A stretch of 64,000 nucleotides of DNA from Thauera phenolivorans (GTDB lineage: Bacteria; Pseudomonadota; Gammaproteobacteria; Burkholderiales; Rhodocyclaceae): contig NZ_MBFM01000002.1 in the NCBI RefSeq assembly GCF_001696715.1, forward strand, positions 208,218-272,217, in the 5' to 3' direction. The number at the start of each line of letters is the position of its first letter. The first letter of the stretch is position 1. Positions 19,001 through 26,029 of the stretch are shown piece by piece. Under the pieces are notes generated by a model that did no database searches, had not been told where the DNA came from, and saw only the letters and a program-made list of their open reading frames with translations. Made by a program: the position numbers and the translations under genes.

Positions 19001-19518
19001 TCAGCCTGTACACCGAGATGCTCAAGCGCGCGGTGAAGGACTTGCAGGCGGGCAAGGAGCCTGACCTGAGCCAGCCGCTCGAGGTCGTGTCCGAGATCAA
19101 CCTGCACACCCCTGCGCTGCTGCCCACCACCTACTGCCCCGACGTCGGCGAGCGCCTCACCCTCTACAAGCGGCTCGCCAACTGCGAAGCCGAGGACGAA
19201 CTGCGCGCGCTGCAGGAGGAGCTCATCGACCGCTTCGGCGAGATGCCGCCTCAGACCCAGGCGCTCATCGAGACTCACCGCCTGCGCCTGTTGGTGCGGC
19301 CGTGGGGCGTGCAGAAGCTCGACGCCTCGGAAAGCCAGATCAGCGTGCAGTTCGGCCCCGATCCGTCGATCGATCCGGCGAAGGTGATCTTCCTCATGCA
19401 GAAGGACCGCAACACGAGGATGGCCGGTCCCGACCGACTCATCCGCCGCATCCAGCTGCCCGACCTGCGCCAGCGTGCGAAGGCGGTCAAGGATCTGCTC
19501 GACGCCGTCTCCGCCTGA
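16081..19518 (+). CDS. mfd: Transcription-repair coupling factor
   Basis: Removes RNA polymerase stalled at DNA lesions and recruits UvrA. The 1145-residue protein matches the usual length (about 1148 in E. coli). Order of domains: UvrB-like N-terminal module (the DWETLPYDNFSPHQDL and GEFSVRGGLLDLFP segments), RNA-polymerase-interaction domain (IGDPVVHISHGIGRYLGL, about 480-560), the translocase with Walker A GDVGFGKT (630-637) and DEEH box (731-734), the TRG motif region, and the C-terminal autoinhibitory D7 domain. The frame is open to a GTG at 15973, but the conserved N-terminus and the TATAAT at 16012 fix the start at 16081. The GGDEF gene begins directly after its stop codon. Confidence 0.97.
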   Translation: MPRSRPALLPDLAALKLPKPGVRLELPPLAGSADALAIAELAGRGQMLLVITANPLDAQRLREELAWVAAGLRLHLLPDWETLPYDNFSPHQDLISERLSTLYAVSRGEVDVLLVPASTALYRLAPPAFLAAYTFFLKQGDRLDLDRLREQMTVAGYNHVTQVVSPGEFSVRGGLLDLFPMGAPLPYRVDLFDEEIESIKTFDPDTQRTVYPVPEIRMLPAREFPLDEPARVRFRSRFRETFEGDPSRSTIYKDVSNGIAPAGIEYYLPLFFEDTATLGDYLPAGTPVLLHHDVPTAITEFWRDTRSRHDLLKGDRSRPVMAPDALFLTEEAFFLALKEHPRLLLGAGTEGGPALPLPALAVERKATDPLHKLKDFCTGFDGRVLLLADSAGRRETIAEFLAEYGLQPAASADFDAFVDGDAPLALGVGPLASGFVLPDAAIAVVTETELYATTARTRSRRDARKAATMEGWLRDLSELKIGDPVVHISHGIGRYLGLVHMNLGEGDTEFLHLEYNGGDKLYVPVSQLHVITRYAGADPEAVDLHRLGSGQWEKAKKKAAMQVRDTAAELLALYAQRAARAGHRFDFKQHDLEAFAEAFGFETTPDQQAAIDAVVADMKSGRPMDRLVCGDVGFGKTEVALRAAFVAVADGKQVVVLCPTTLLAEQHYQTFADRFADWPIKVAELSRFKSAKEQAEAIRLLAEGKVDILIGTHRLLQKDVQFKRLGLVVIDEEHRFGVRQKEALKALRSEVDILTLTATPIPRTLGLAMEGLREFSVIATAPQKRLAIKTFVQSYGKGIVREAVLREFKRGGQVYFLHNEVDTIENMRDTLAELLPEARIVIGHGQLPERELERVMRDFTQQRANLLLCTTIIETGIDIPTANTIIINRADRFGLAQLHQLRGRVGRSHHQAYAYLLTDAEARPTPQARKRLEAIAMMEELGSGFYLAMHDLEIRGAGEVLGENQSGEIQQVGFSLYTEMLKRAVKDLQAGKEPDLSQPLEVVSEINLHTPALLPTTYCPDVGERLTLYKRLANCEAEDELRALQEELIDRFGEMPPQTQALIETHRLRLLVRPWGVQKLDASESQISVQFGPDPSIDPAKVIFLMQKDRNTRMAGPDRLIRRIQLPDLRQRAKAVKDLLDAVSA

Positions 19519-20586
19519 ATGGAAGCCAGTTCCGACATGAGCGTCGCCATCCAGACCGACCCGCCGGCCGGGCGCAGCATGCAGGCCTTGCGCGAGAGCG
19601 ATATCGCCCTCCTCGCCGGCGCCGAGCTGTTCCGCGGGATCCCGCCGCTCGAGATGGAGCAGATCGTCTACGGCTTCCTCTCCGGCGCGGTGATCCAGGC
19701 GCACCCCGCGGGCAGCGTCCTGCTCGCGCCCGGCTGCGCCAACGATCGCCTCTTCGTGGTGCTCGAGGGCGCCCTCACCGTCCAGCTCGAGGACGAACTG
19801 CTCGGCCACCTGCTGGCGCTCGGCCCCGGCCAGTGCTTCGGCGAGATGTCGCTGATCGACCGCACGGGCAGTTCCGCCACCGTCATCGCAGTCGCCGACT
19901 GTCGCCTGCTGTCCATCGCCAGCCGCGACCTATGGCCGATGATGCGGGTCGAACCGCTGCTCGCGTTCAACCTGATGCAGGTACTCAGCGGCCGGTTGCG
20001 CTCGGTAAACAGTGCGCTGATCCGCAGCCACCACATCTGTCGTGACCTCGAACACGAGATCCGGCGCGACGCGCTCACCGGCGTCTTCAACCGGCGCTGG
20101 ATCGACGAGCAGTTCGCCCGCCAGCTCGAGCGCTGCCAACGCGAGGCGCGCCCGGTCACGCTGTTGATGTGCGACATCGACCATTTCAAGCAGCTCAACG
20201 ATACGCACGGACACGCATTTGGCGATCAGGCGCTGCGGAAGTTCGCAGAAGCGCTCGCAGGTGCGACCCGCCCGGGCGACCTGCTCGGACGCTACGGCGG
20301 CGAGGAATTCGCCCTGCTGATGCCGGACGCCGGCGGCGACACCGCGTTCGGCATCGCCGAACGCCTGCGGCAGGCGGTGGCCGCCGTAGCGATCCCGAGC
20401 GCGCCCGGGCCGGTACAGCTGAGCGCGTCCTTCGGCGCTGCGAGCTGGCAGCCCGGCGAGGCAGCGATCTCGGTCGCCGACCTCTTCCTCCGTGCCGACG
20501 AGGCGCTGTACGCCGCCAAGCGCGCCGGCCGCAACTGCACCGTGCTCGCCACCCGCCGCGATGGCCTCGCGCAGCCGGATCGATGA
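19519..20586 (+). CDS. Diguanylate cyclase with cyclic-nucleotide-binding-like domain
   Basis: A 355-residue soluble protein. Residues about 30-155 form a cyclic-nucleotide-binding-type beta-roll and 190-345 a GGDEF domain. The active site is intact as GGEEF (260-264), and an RxxD inhibitory site (RPGD, 251-254) lies exactly five residues before it. It therefore probably makes c-di-GMP with product inhibition. In the beta-roll the phosphate-binding cassette keeps GE (108-109, FGEMSLID), but the arginine that normally precedes Ser-Ala is Ser118-Ser119-Ala120. Canonical cAMP binding is thus doubtful. The start is unsure: the ATG at 19519 abuts the mfd stop, and the ATG at 19537 is the alternative. 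No membrane segment is seen. Confidence 0.88.
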   Translation: MEASSDMSVAIQTDPPAGRSMQALRESDIALLAGAELFRGIPPLEMEQIVYGFLSGAVIQAHPAGSVLLAPGCANDRLFVVLEGALTVQLEDELLGHLLALGPGQCFGEMSLIDRTGSSATVIAVADCRLLSIASRDLWPMMRVEPLLAFNLMQVLSGRLRSVNSALIRSHHICRDLEHEIRRDALTGVFNRRWIDEQFARQLERCQREARPVTLLMCDIDHFKQLNDTHGHAFGDQALRKFAEALAGATRPGDLLGRYGGEEFALLMPDAGGDTAFGIAERLRQAVAAVAIPSAPGPVQLSASFGAASWQPGEAAISVADLFLRADEALYAAKRAGRNCTVLATRRDGLAQPDR

Positions 20587-20629
20587 ATCACGCCGCCGAC
20601 CACGGCGCGCCACCCGGGTCCCCGCCACC

Positions 20630-21595
20630 ATGCTCATGAACTGCGTTGCCTATCAGGGCGGCCGCAAGCTGGCCGACATCGCGGTCAGCGAGATCAAGGA
20701 CTATCTCGCGCGCCCCGAGTGCTTCGTCTGGGTCGGCCTCAACGACGCCAGCGCGGACGAACTCGCCCGCATGCAGGAAGAATTCGGCCTGCACGAGCTC
20801 GCCGTCGAGGACGCGGTGCACGGACGCCAGCGCCCGAAGGTGGAGGAATACGAGGACGGCCTCTTCGTCGCGATGCGGCTGCTCGAGGACAAGGGCGGTG
20901 CGCTCGTCGTCGGCGAGCTCAACGTGTTCGTCGGCACCAATTACCTGCTCTCGGTGCGCCGCGGCCGCAAGCAGGACCTGCGCGCGGTGCGCGCACGTTG
21001 CGAGCGCGACCAGAAGATGCTCGCCCGCGGCGCGGGCTACGTGCTGTACGCCCTGATGGACGCGGTCGTGGACAGTTACCTGCCGATGATCGAGACCTTG
21101 CAGACGGAGCTGGAGGCGCTCGAGGAGCGCATCTTCATCCGCGGCGCAGCGAGCTCGAACGTCCGCCGCCTTTACAAGCTCAAGCGCAAGCTCGCCGTCC
21201 TCAAGCACGCGGTCGCGCCGCTGATGGAGGCGACCGCCAAGCTGCACGGCGGACGCGTGCCGCCGCTGGTGCGCCGCAACCGCGAATATTTCCGCGACGT
21301 GTTCGACCACCTGACGCGATTCAACGCCATCCTCGACGGCCTGGAGGACACGATCGCCACCGCGATCCAGGTGCACCTGTCGATGGTCACCATCGAGCAG
21401 ACCGAGGTCAGCAAGCGCCTCGCCGCCTGGGCCGGCATCTTCGCCGTCGCGACCGCTTTCGCGGGCATCTGGGGCATGAACTTCGCGCACATGCCGGAAC
21501 TCGACTGGCGCTACGGCTACCCGGTCGCGATCGGTGTGATCGTCGGCTGCGCCGGGCTACTGTTCTGGCGCTTCCGTCGCGCCGGCTGGCTCTGA
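20630..21595 (+). CDS. corA: Magnesium/cobalt transporter CorA
   Basis: Inner-membrane pentameric Mg2+ channel. The 321-residue protein has a long cytoplasmic funnel domain rich in charged helices, then two C-terminal transmembrane segments (about 267-287 and 297-315). They flank the selectivity loop GMN (282-284) in GIWGMNFAHMPEL, which is the family signature. Start choice: the ATG at 20630; a second ATG two codons on (20636) is possible, and the frame extends to 20492 only as a shadow of the GGDEF gene. It follows that gene by 43 bp and may be cotranscribed with it. Confidence 0.93.
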   Translation: MLMNCVAYQGGRKLADIAVSEIKDYLARPECFVWVGLNDASADELARMQEEFGLHELAVEDAVHGRQRPKVEEYEDGLFVAMRLLEDKGGALVVGELNVFVGTNYLLSVRRGRKQDLRAVRARCERDQKMLARGAGYVLYALMDAVVDSYLPMIETLQTELEALEERIFIRGAASSNVRRLYKLKRKLAVLKHAVAPLMEATAKLHGGRVPPLVRRNREYFRDVFDHLTRFNAILDGLEDTIATAIQVHLSMVTIEQTEVSKRLAAWAGIFAVATAFAGIWGMNFAHMPELDWRYGYPVAIGVIVGCAGLLFWRFRRAGWL

Positions 21596-21623
21596 GCCTG
21601 CCGGGACGCGTGCGTGCAGGCGT

Positions 21624-21629
21624 TATAAT
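21624..21629 (+). promoter_or_regulatory. Candidate -10 element of aroG-serB
   Basis: A perfect TATAAT in the 67-bp corA-aroG gap, 34 bp before the aroG ATG. The expected -35 region is GC-rich and does not match TTGACA. Confidence 0.4.
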
Positions 21630-21662
21630 CATCGCTTTCACAGGCTGCATCCGGAGCGCTGA

Positions 21663-22742
21663 ATGCCCGTCGCAAAAACCGAAAACCTCAACATCGCTTC
21701 CTTCGATCACATGCCCTCGCCCGAGGAGATCAAGGCGCGGGTGCCGCTCACCGAGCGCGCCGCCGCCTCGGTGCTGGCGGGCCGCCAGGCGCTCGGCGCC
21801 ATCCTCGATCGCAAGGACCCGCGCCTCTTCCTCGTCGTCGGCCCGTGCTCGATCCACGACCCGGTGGCCGGGCTCGACTACGCGCGGCGACTGAAAGCGC
21901 TGGCCGACGAGGTTTCCGAGACCATGCTGCTGGTGATGCGGGTCTACTTCGAGAAGCCGCGCACCTCCACCGGATGGAAGGGCTTCATCAACGATCCCTT
22001 CATGAACGACACCTTCCGCATCGACGTCGGCATGGAGAAGGCGCGTCGCTTCCTGCTCGACGTCTGCGAGCTCGGCCTGCCGACCGCCACCGAGGCGCTC
22101 GACCCGAACGCGCCGCAGTATTACGGCGACCTGGTGTCGTGGACCGCCATCGGCGCGCGCACCTCGGAGTCGCAGACCCACCGCGAGATGGCCTCCGGCC
22201 TGTCCACGCCGGTCGGCTTCAAGAACGCCACCGACGGCGACCTCGAGGTGGCGATCAACGCGATCATCTCCGCCGCCCATCCGCACAGCTTCCTCGGCAT
22301 CAACAACCACGGCCAGTCGTCGGTCATCCGCACCCGTGGCAATCGCCACGGCCACGTCGTGCTGCGCGGCGGTGGCGGTCGCCCGAACTACGACACGGTG
22401 TCGATCCGTCTCGCCGAGCAGGCGCTCGCGAAGGCCAAGCTGCAGCCGAACATCGTCGTCGACTGCTCGCATGCGAACTCGTGGAAGAAGCCGGAATACC
22501 AGCCGCTGGTGATGAAAGACGTCGTCCACCAGATCCGCGAAGGCAACCGCTCGGTGGTCGGCCTCATGATCGAGAGCAACATCGAGGCCGGCAACCAGCC
22601 GATCCCCGCCGACCTCCAGCAGCTCAGGTACGGTTGCTCGGTCACCGACGCCTGCGTCGACTGGGCGGCCACCGAGGACATGATCCGCAAGGCGCACGCG
22701 GTGCTGCGCGAAGCGCTCGCGCAGCGGGAGCGCGCTGCATGA
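21663..22742 (+). CDS. aroG: 3-deoxy-7-phosphoheptulonate synthase, class I
   Basis: First step of the shikimate pathway: condenses phosphoenolpyruvate and erythrose 4-phosphate. The 359-residue protein is the AroF/G/H type: VVGPCSIHDPVAGLDYA with the metal-ligand Cys, RVYFEKPRTSTGWKG, the KNATDGDLEVAI segment and VDCSHANSWKKPEYQP. GGAG lies just ahead of the ATG. Which amino acid inhibits it (Phe, Tyr or Trp) cannot be read safely by eye, so the G designation is nominal. It overlaps serB by four bases (ATGA), which links aromatic and serine synthesis in one transcript. Confidence 0.93.
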   Translation: MPVAKTENLNIASFDHMPSPEEIKARVPLTERAAASVLAGRQALGAILDRKDPRLFLVVGPCSIHDPVAGLDYARRLKALADEVSETMLLVMRVYFEKPRTSTGWKGFINDPFMNDTFRIDVGMEKARRFLLDVCELGLPTATEALDPNAPQYYGDLVSWTAIGARTSESQTHREMASGLSTPVGFKNATDGDLEVAINAIISAAHPHSFLGINNHGQSSVIRTRGNRHGHVVLRGGGGRPNYDTVSIRLAEQALAKAKLQPNIVVDCSHANSWKKPEYQPLVMKDVVHQIREGNRSVVGLMIESNIEAGNQPIPADLQQLRYGCSVTDACVDWAATEDMIRKAHAVLREALAQRERAA

Positions 22743-23569
22743 AGCTCGTGGTGCAGGCCGTCGAGGTTGACAGCGTCGCCCTCGAGCAGGTCGCGTGCCT
22801 GGTGCAGGCGGGCGGGATCGTTCAGATCACCCCGCACGCCTTCCGCCTGGTCGACGCCCAGCCCCGGCCCGAACTGGCGGCGCGCTGCATCGAACTCGGG
22901 CTCGACTGCAGCTGGGTCTGCGGCGAGCGCCGCCTCGCCGATTTCGGCCTCTTCGTCACCGACATGGACTCGACCCTGATCAACATCGAGTGCATCGACG
23001 AGATCGCCGACATGCAGGGGCTGAAGACCGAGGTGGCAGCGATCACCGAAGCCGCGATGCAGGGCGAGATCGATTTCCGCGAGTCGCTGACGCGTCGGGT
23101 CGCGTTGCTCGCCGGCCTGCCGGAGGCCGCGCTCGGCGAGGTGTACGACCAGCGCCTGCAGCTCAACCCGGGCGCCGAGGCGCTGATGCGCGGCCTCAAG
23201 CGCGCGGGGCTGCGCACCATGCTGGTGTCGGGCGGCTTTACCTTCTTCACCGACCGTCTCAAGGCACGCCTCGGCTTCGACCACGCCTACGCCAACGAGC
23301 TCGAGGTGGCCGACGGTCGCCTGACCGGCCGCGTGCACGGCGAGATCGTCGACGGTGCGGCGAAGGCCGCCCACTTGGTGCGGGTGCGCGACCACCTCGG
23401 ACTCGCGCCCGAGCAGACGATCGCCGCCGGCGACGGCGCCAACGACATCCCGATGCTGCGCGCCGCCGGCTTCGGCGTCGCCTACCACGCCAAGCCGGTG
23501 CTGCGTGAGGCCGCCGATGCCAGCCTGTCGCACAGCGGGCTCGACGGCATCCTCAATCTCTTCGCCTGA
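22739..23569 (+). CDS. serB: Phosphoserine phosphatase SerB
   Basis: Last step of L-serine synthesis. The 276-residue HAD phosphatase has motif I DMDSTLI (nucleophile Asp75, acid/base Asp77), motif II VSGGFTFF and motif IV GDGANDIPML. An N-terminal 70-residue region replaces the ACT-like portion of other SerB proteins. The start is the ATG at 22739, embedded in the aroG stop. It ends 25 bp from the convergent ABC ATPase gene. Confidence 0.95.
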   Translation: MKLVVQAVEVDSVALEQVACLVQAGGIVQITPHAFRLVDAQPRPELAARCIELGLDCSWVCGERRLADFGLFVTDMDSTLINIECIDEIADMQGLKTEVAAITEAAMQGEIDFRESLTRRVALLAGLPEAALGEVYDQRLQLNPGAEALMRGLKRAGLRTMLVSGGFTFFTDRLKARLGFDHAYANELEVADGRLTGRVHGEIVDGAAKAAHLVRVRDHLGLAPEQTIAAGDGANDIPMLRAAGFGVAYHAKPVLREAADASLSHSGLDGILNLFA

Positions 23570-23594
23570 GCCCGCCGCGCCGGCCCGAGGCGCG

Positions 23595-24308
23595 TCAGGC
23601 TGCCTGCGCGACCTCGGCCAGCCGCCCCGCATTCATGCGCAGCACGCGGTCGCAACGGCGCGCGAGCGCCTCGTCGTGGGTGACCAGGATCAGCGTGGTG
23701 CCGACCTCGCGGTTGAGGCTGAACATCAGCTCGATGACCGCCCTGCCGGTCTCGGCGTCGAGGTTGCCGGTGGGTTCGTCGGCGAGCAGCAGCTGCGGGC
23801 GGGTGGCGAAGGCGCGGGCGAGCGCGACCCGCTGCTGCTCGCCGCCCGACAGATGCTTCGGGTAGTGCCGCAGCCGGCTGCCGAGGCCGACGCGCTCGAG
23901 CCACTGCCCGGCCTGCGCCGCCGGATCGGTCGCGCCGGCCAGCTCGAGCGGCAGCATCACGTTCTCGAGCGCGGTCAACGCCGGCAGCAGCTGGAAGGAC
24001 TGGAACACGAAGCCGATCGACTCGCCGCGCAGCGCCGCGCGCGCATCCTCGTCGAGCCCGAACAGCTCGGTGCCGAGCAGGCGCACACTGCCTGCGACGG
24101 GAACGTCGAGGCCGGCAAGCAATCCCAGCAGGGTCGATTTTCCGGAGCCGGAGGCGCCCACGATCGCTACCGACTCGCCCGCGGCGACGGCGAATCCGAC
24201 ATCCCGCAGAATGTGCAGCGTGCCCAGGCCGTCGGCCTGGGGCACGCTCTTCGACAGCCCCTCGACCTCGACCACCGGCGTGGAGAATTCAATGCCCTTG
24301 CGATTCAT
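23595..24308 (-). CDS. ABC transporter ATP-binding protein, YbbA/LolD type
   Basis: A 237-residue ATPase of the MacB/LolD/YbbA group: Walker A GASGSGKST (51-59), Q-loop FVFQSFQLLP, signature LSGGEQQRVALARA, Walker B LLLADEPTGNLD and H-loop VTHD. In E. coli, ybbA-ybbP is also divergent from tesA, so this is probably the YbbA equivalent. Here, however, no FtsX-like permease follows; serB is convergent 25 bp away. Start: an AGGAAGG ribosome site sits five bases before the ATG at 24308 (tandem ATG at 24311). This makes its first codons overlap the first 17 bases of tesA. A GTG at 24275 would avoid overlap but has no ribosome site. The substrate is unknown. Confidence 0.88.
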   Translation of the reverse strand: MNRKGIEFSTPVVEVEGLSKSVPQADGLGTLHILRDVGFAVAAGESVAIVGASGSGKSTLLGLLAGLDVPVAGSVRLLGTELFGLDEDARAALRGESIGFVFQSFQLLPALTALENVMLPLELAGATDPAAQAGQWLERVGLGSRLRHYPKHLSGGEQQRVALARAFATRPQLLLADEPTGNLDAETGRAVIELMFSLNREVGTTLILVTHDEALARRCDRVLRMNAGRLAEVAQAA

Positions 24309-24915
24309 CATCACCTTCCTGTTCGTGCTTCTCGGCGGCACCGCGCAAGCGGCGACGATCCTCATCTGGGGCGACAGCCTCTCGGCCGGCTACGGCCTGC
24401 GTCCCGGCGAAGCCTGGCCCGACCTGTTGCAGACGCGCCTCGCCGACCAGGGGTTCCCGCACCGCGTGGTCAACGGCAGCGTCTCGGGCGAAACCTCGGC
24501 GGGTGGGCGTTCCCGCCTGCCGGCCGCGCTGGCACAGCATGAACCCGAGATCGTGATCCTCGAGCTCGGCGCCAACGACGGGCTGCGCGGGCTGCGTCCG
24601 GCGCTGCTCGCCGACAATCTGGAGGCGATGATCGCCGCCGCGCGCACCGCGGGTGCCCGCGTGCTGCTGGTCGGCATGCAGATGCCGCCGAATTACGGCC
24701 CGGCCTACACGCGCGGCTTCGCGCAGACCTTCATCGCGGTGGCCGAGGCGCAGAAGGTCGCGCTCGTGCCCTTCCTGCTCGACGGATTCGCCGACCAGCC
24801 CGAGCATTTCCAGGCCGACGGCATCCATCCCAACGCCGGCGCCCAGGCGCGCATGCTCGACACCGTGTGGACCGGACTCGAGCCCCTGCTCGGCGAGCGG
24901 CGGGCCGCCCGCTGA
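24292..24915 (+). CDS. tesA: Periplasmic arylesterase / acyl-CoA thioesterase I
   Basis: SGNH-family esterase (TesA/ApeA) exported to the periplasm. The 207-residue precursor has a signal peptide with cleavage after Ala-Gln-Ala (18-20). Next come the GDSL block WGDSLS with nucleophile Ser29, the conserved Gly (NGSVSGETSAGG), the Asn in LELGANDGLRG, and the Asp176/His179 pair in DGIHPN. TGGAG is placed six bases before the ATG at 24292. The gene is head-to-head with the ABC ATPase gene and overlaps it. It ends in a terminator whose loop contains its own stop codon. Confidence 0.93.
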   Translation: MPLRFIITFLFVLLGGTAQAATILIWGDSLSAGYGLRPGEAWPDLLQTRLADQGFPHRVVNGSVSGETSAGGRSRLPAALAQHEPEIVILELGANDGLRGLRPALLADNLEAMIAAARTAGARVLLVGMQMPPNYGPAYTRGFAQTFIAVAEAQKVALVPFLLDGFADQPEHFQADGIHPNAGAQARMLDTVWTGLEPLLGERRAAR

Positions 24916-24935
24916 CGCCGGGCGGCCCGCCTTTT
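24900..24935 (+). terminator. Rho-independent terminator overlapping the tesA stop codon
   Basis: An 11-bp perfect GC stem (24900-24910 with 24920-24930), a 9-base loop and TTTT at 24932-24935. The tesA stop codon TGA (24913-24915) lies in the loop, so the last four tesA sense codons form the left arm. It separates tesA from the convergent selD, whose stop is at 24941. Confidence 0.85.
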
Positions 24936-24940
24936 GCCGC

Positions 24941-25981
24941 TCAGATCACCCTGAGTCTGGGTGCGCCCGCGAGCATGCGCCCGATCACCCTCGCCTCGCA
25001 GCCCTGCTCGGTGCGTACCGTCGCGATCACCGCCTCGACCGCCTCGGGCGCGCAGGCGACCAGCAGGCCGCCCGAGGTCTGCGGATCGGTGAGCAGCTTG
25101 CGCTGCCATTCCGGCGCGTCGGCGACGAGCTCGACGCCTTCGCCGTAGCTCGCCCAGTTGCGCCCCGAGGCGCCGGTGGCGACACCCTCGCGAACAAGGC
25201 GCACCGCCTCCTCGATCAGCGGCAGCTGCGCGAAGCGCACTTCGGCCCCGAGCCCGCTGCCGCGGCACATTTCGAGCAGATGGCCGGCGAGGCCGAAGCC
25301 GGTGACGTCGGTCACCGCATGCACCGCGTCGTTTTCGGCGAGCGTCGCGCCGGCGCGGTTGAGCATCGTGGTCCAGCGCAGCATCTCGGCATAGCCGGCG
25401 GCACTGAGGCTGCCCTTCTTGAGACCCGCCGACAGGATGCCGACCCCGAGCGGCTTGGTCAGGATCAGCACGTCGCCCTCGCGCGCGCCGGCGTTGGTCT
25501 TGACGCGCGCCGGGTCGACCACGCCGAGCCCGACCAAGCCGTAGATCGGCTCGAGCACGTCGATCGAGTGGCCACCCGCGATCGGGATGCCCGCCTCGCG
25601 GCAAACCGAGGCGCCGCCTTCGAGGATGCGCGAGATCACCTCGCCCGGCAGCTTGTCAAGCGGCATGCCGACCACCGCGAGCGCGAAGATCGGCGTGCCG
25701 CCCATCGCATACACGTCCGACAGCGCGTTGGTGGCGGCGATGCGGCCGAAGTCGTAGGGGTCGTCCACGATCGGGGTGAAGAAATCGGTGGTTGCGACCA
25801 CCGCCTGGCGCTCGTTGAGCTTGTACACTGCCGCGTCGTCGGCGGTGTCGGTGCCGACCAGCAGCTCGGCCGGCATCAGGCCGGCAGGCATCGACGCAAG
25901 AAGATTGGACAACACGGCGGGCGCGATTTTGCAGCCGCATCCACCACCGTGGGAAAATTGCGTCAATTTGATTTCATTCAT
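24941..25981 (-). CDS. selD: Selenide, water dikinase
   Basis: Makes selenophosphate from selenide and ATP, the selenium donor for selenouridine tRNA and selenocysteine. The 346-residue protein starts with the glycine-rich GGGCGCK loop: catalytic Cys15 (cysteine, not selenocysteine) and Lys18. It continues with VGTDTADDAAVY, TDFFTPIVDDPYDFGRIAA and GGHSIDVLEP, all SelD signatures. The frame is open well upstream, but those codons are antisense to mnmH. It is divergent from mnmH, which uses its product, with only 48 bp between the start codons. Confidence 0.96.
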   Translation of the reverse strand: MNEIKLTQFSHGGGCGCKIAPAVLSNLLASMPAGLMPAELLVGTDTADDAAVYKLNERQAVVATTDFFTPIVDDPYDFGRIAATNALSDVYAMGGTPIFALAVVGMPLDKLPGEVISRILEGGASVCREAGIPIAGGHSIDVLEPIYGLVGLGVVDPARVKTNAGAREGDVLILTKPLGVGILSAGLKKGSLSAAGYAEMLRWTTMLNRAGATLAENDAVHAVTDVTGFGLAGHLLEMCRGSGLGAEVRFAQLPLIEEAVRLVREGVATGASGRNWASYGEGVELVADAPEWQRKLLTDPQTSGGLLVACAPEAVEAVIATVRTEQGCEARVIGRMLAGAPRLRVI

Positions 25982-26029
25982 TTCGGAAGGGAGCGAGGGG
26001 GCAGCGCGGTTTCGGCGGCCCTGGATAAG

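Noticed and set aside
16432..19809. A 1125-codon open frame antisense to mfd
   Set aside because: Its product is low-complexity and Leu/Val/Asp/His/Arg-rich with no family motif. In very GC-rich DNA the opposite strand of a real gene is often open for long stretches, and mfd is unmistakable on the plus strand.
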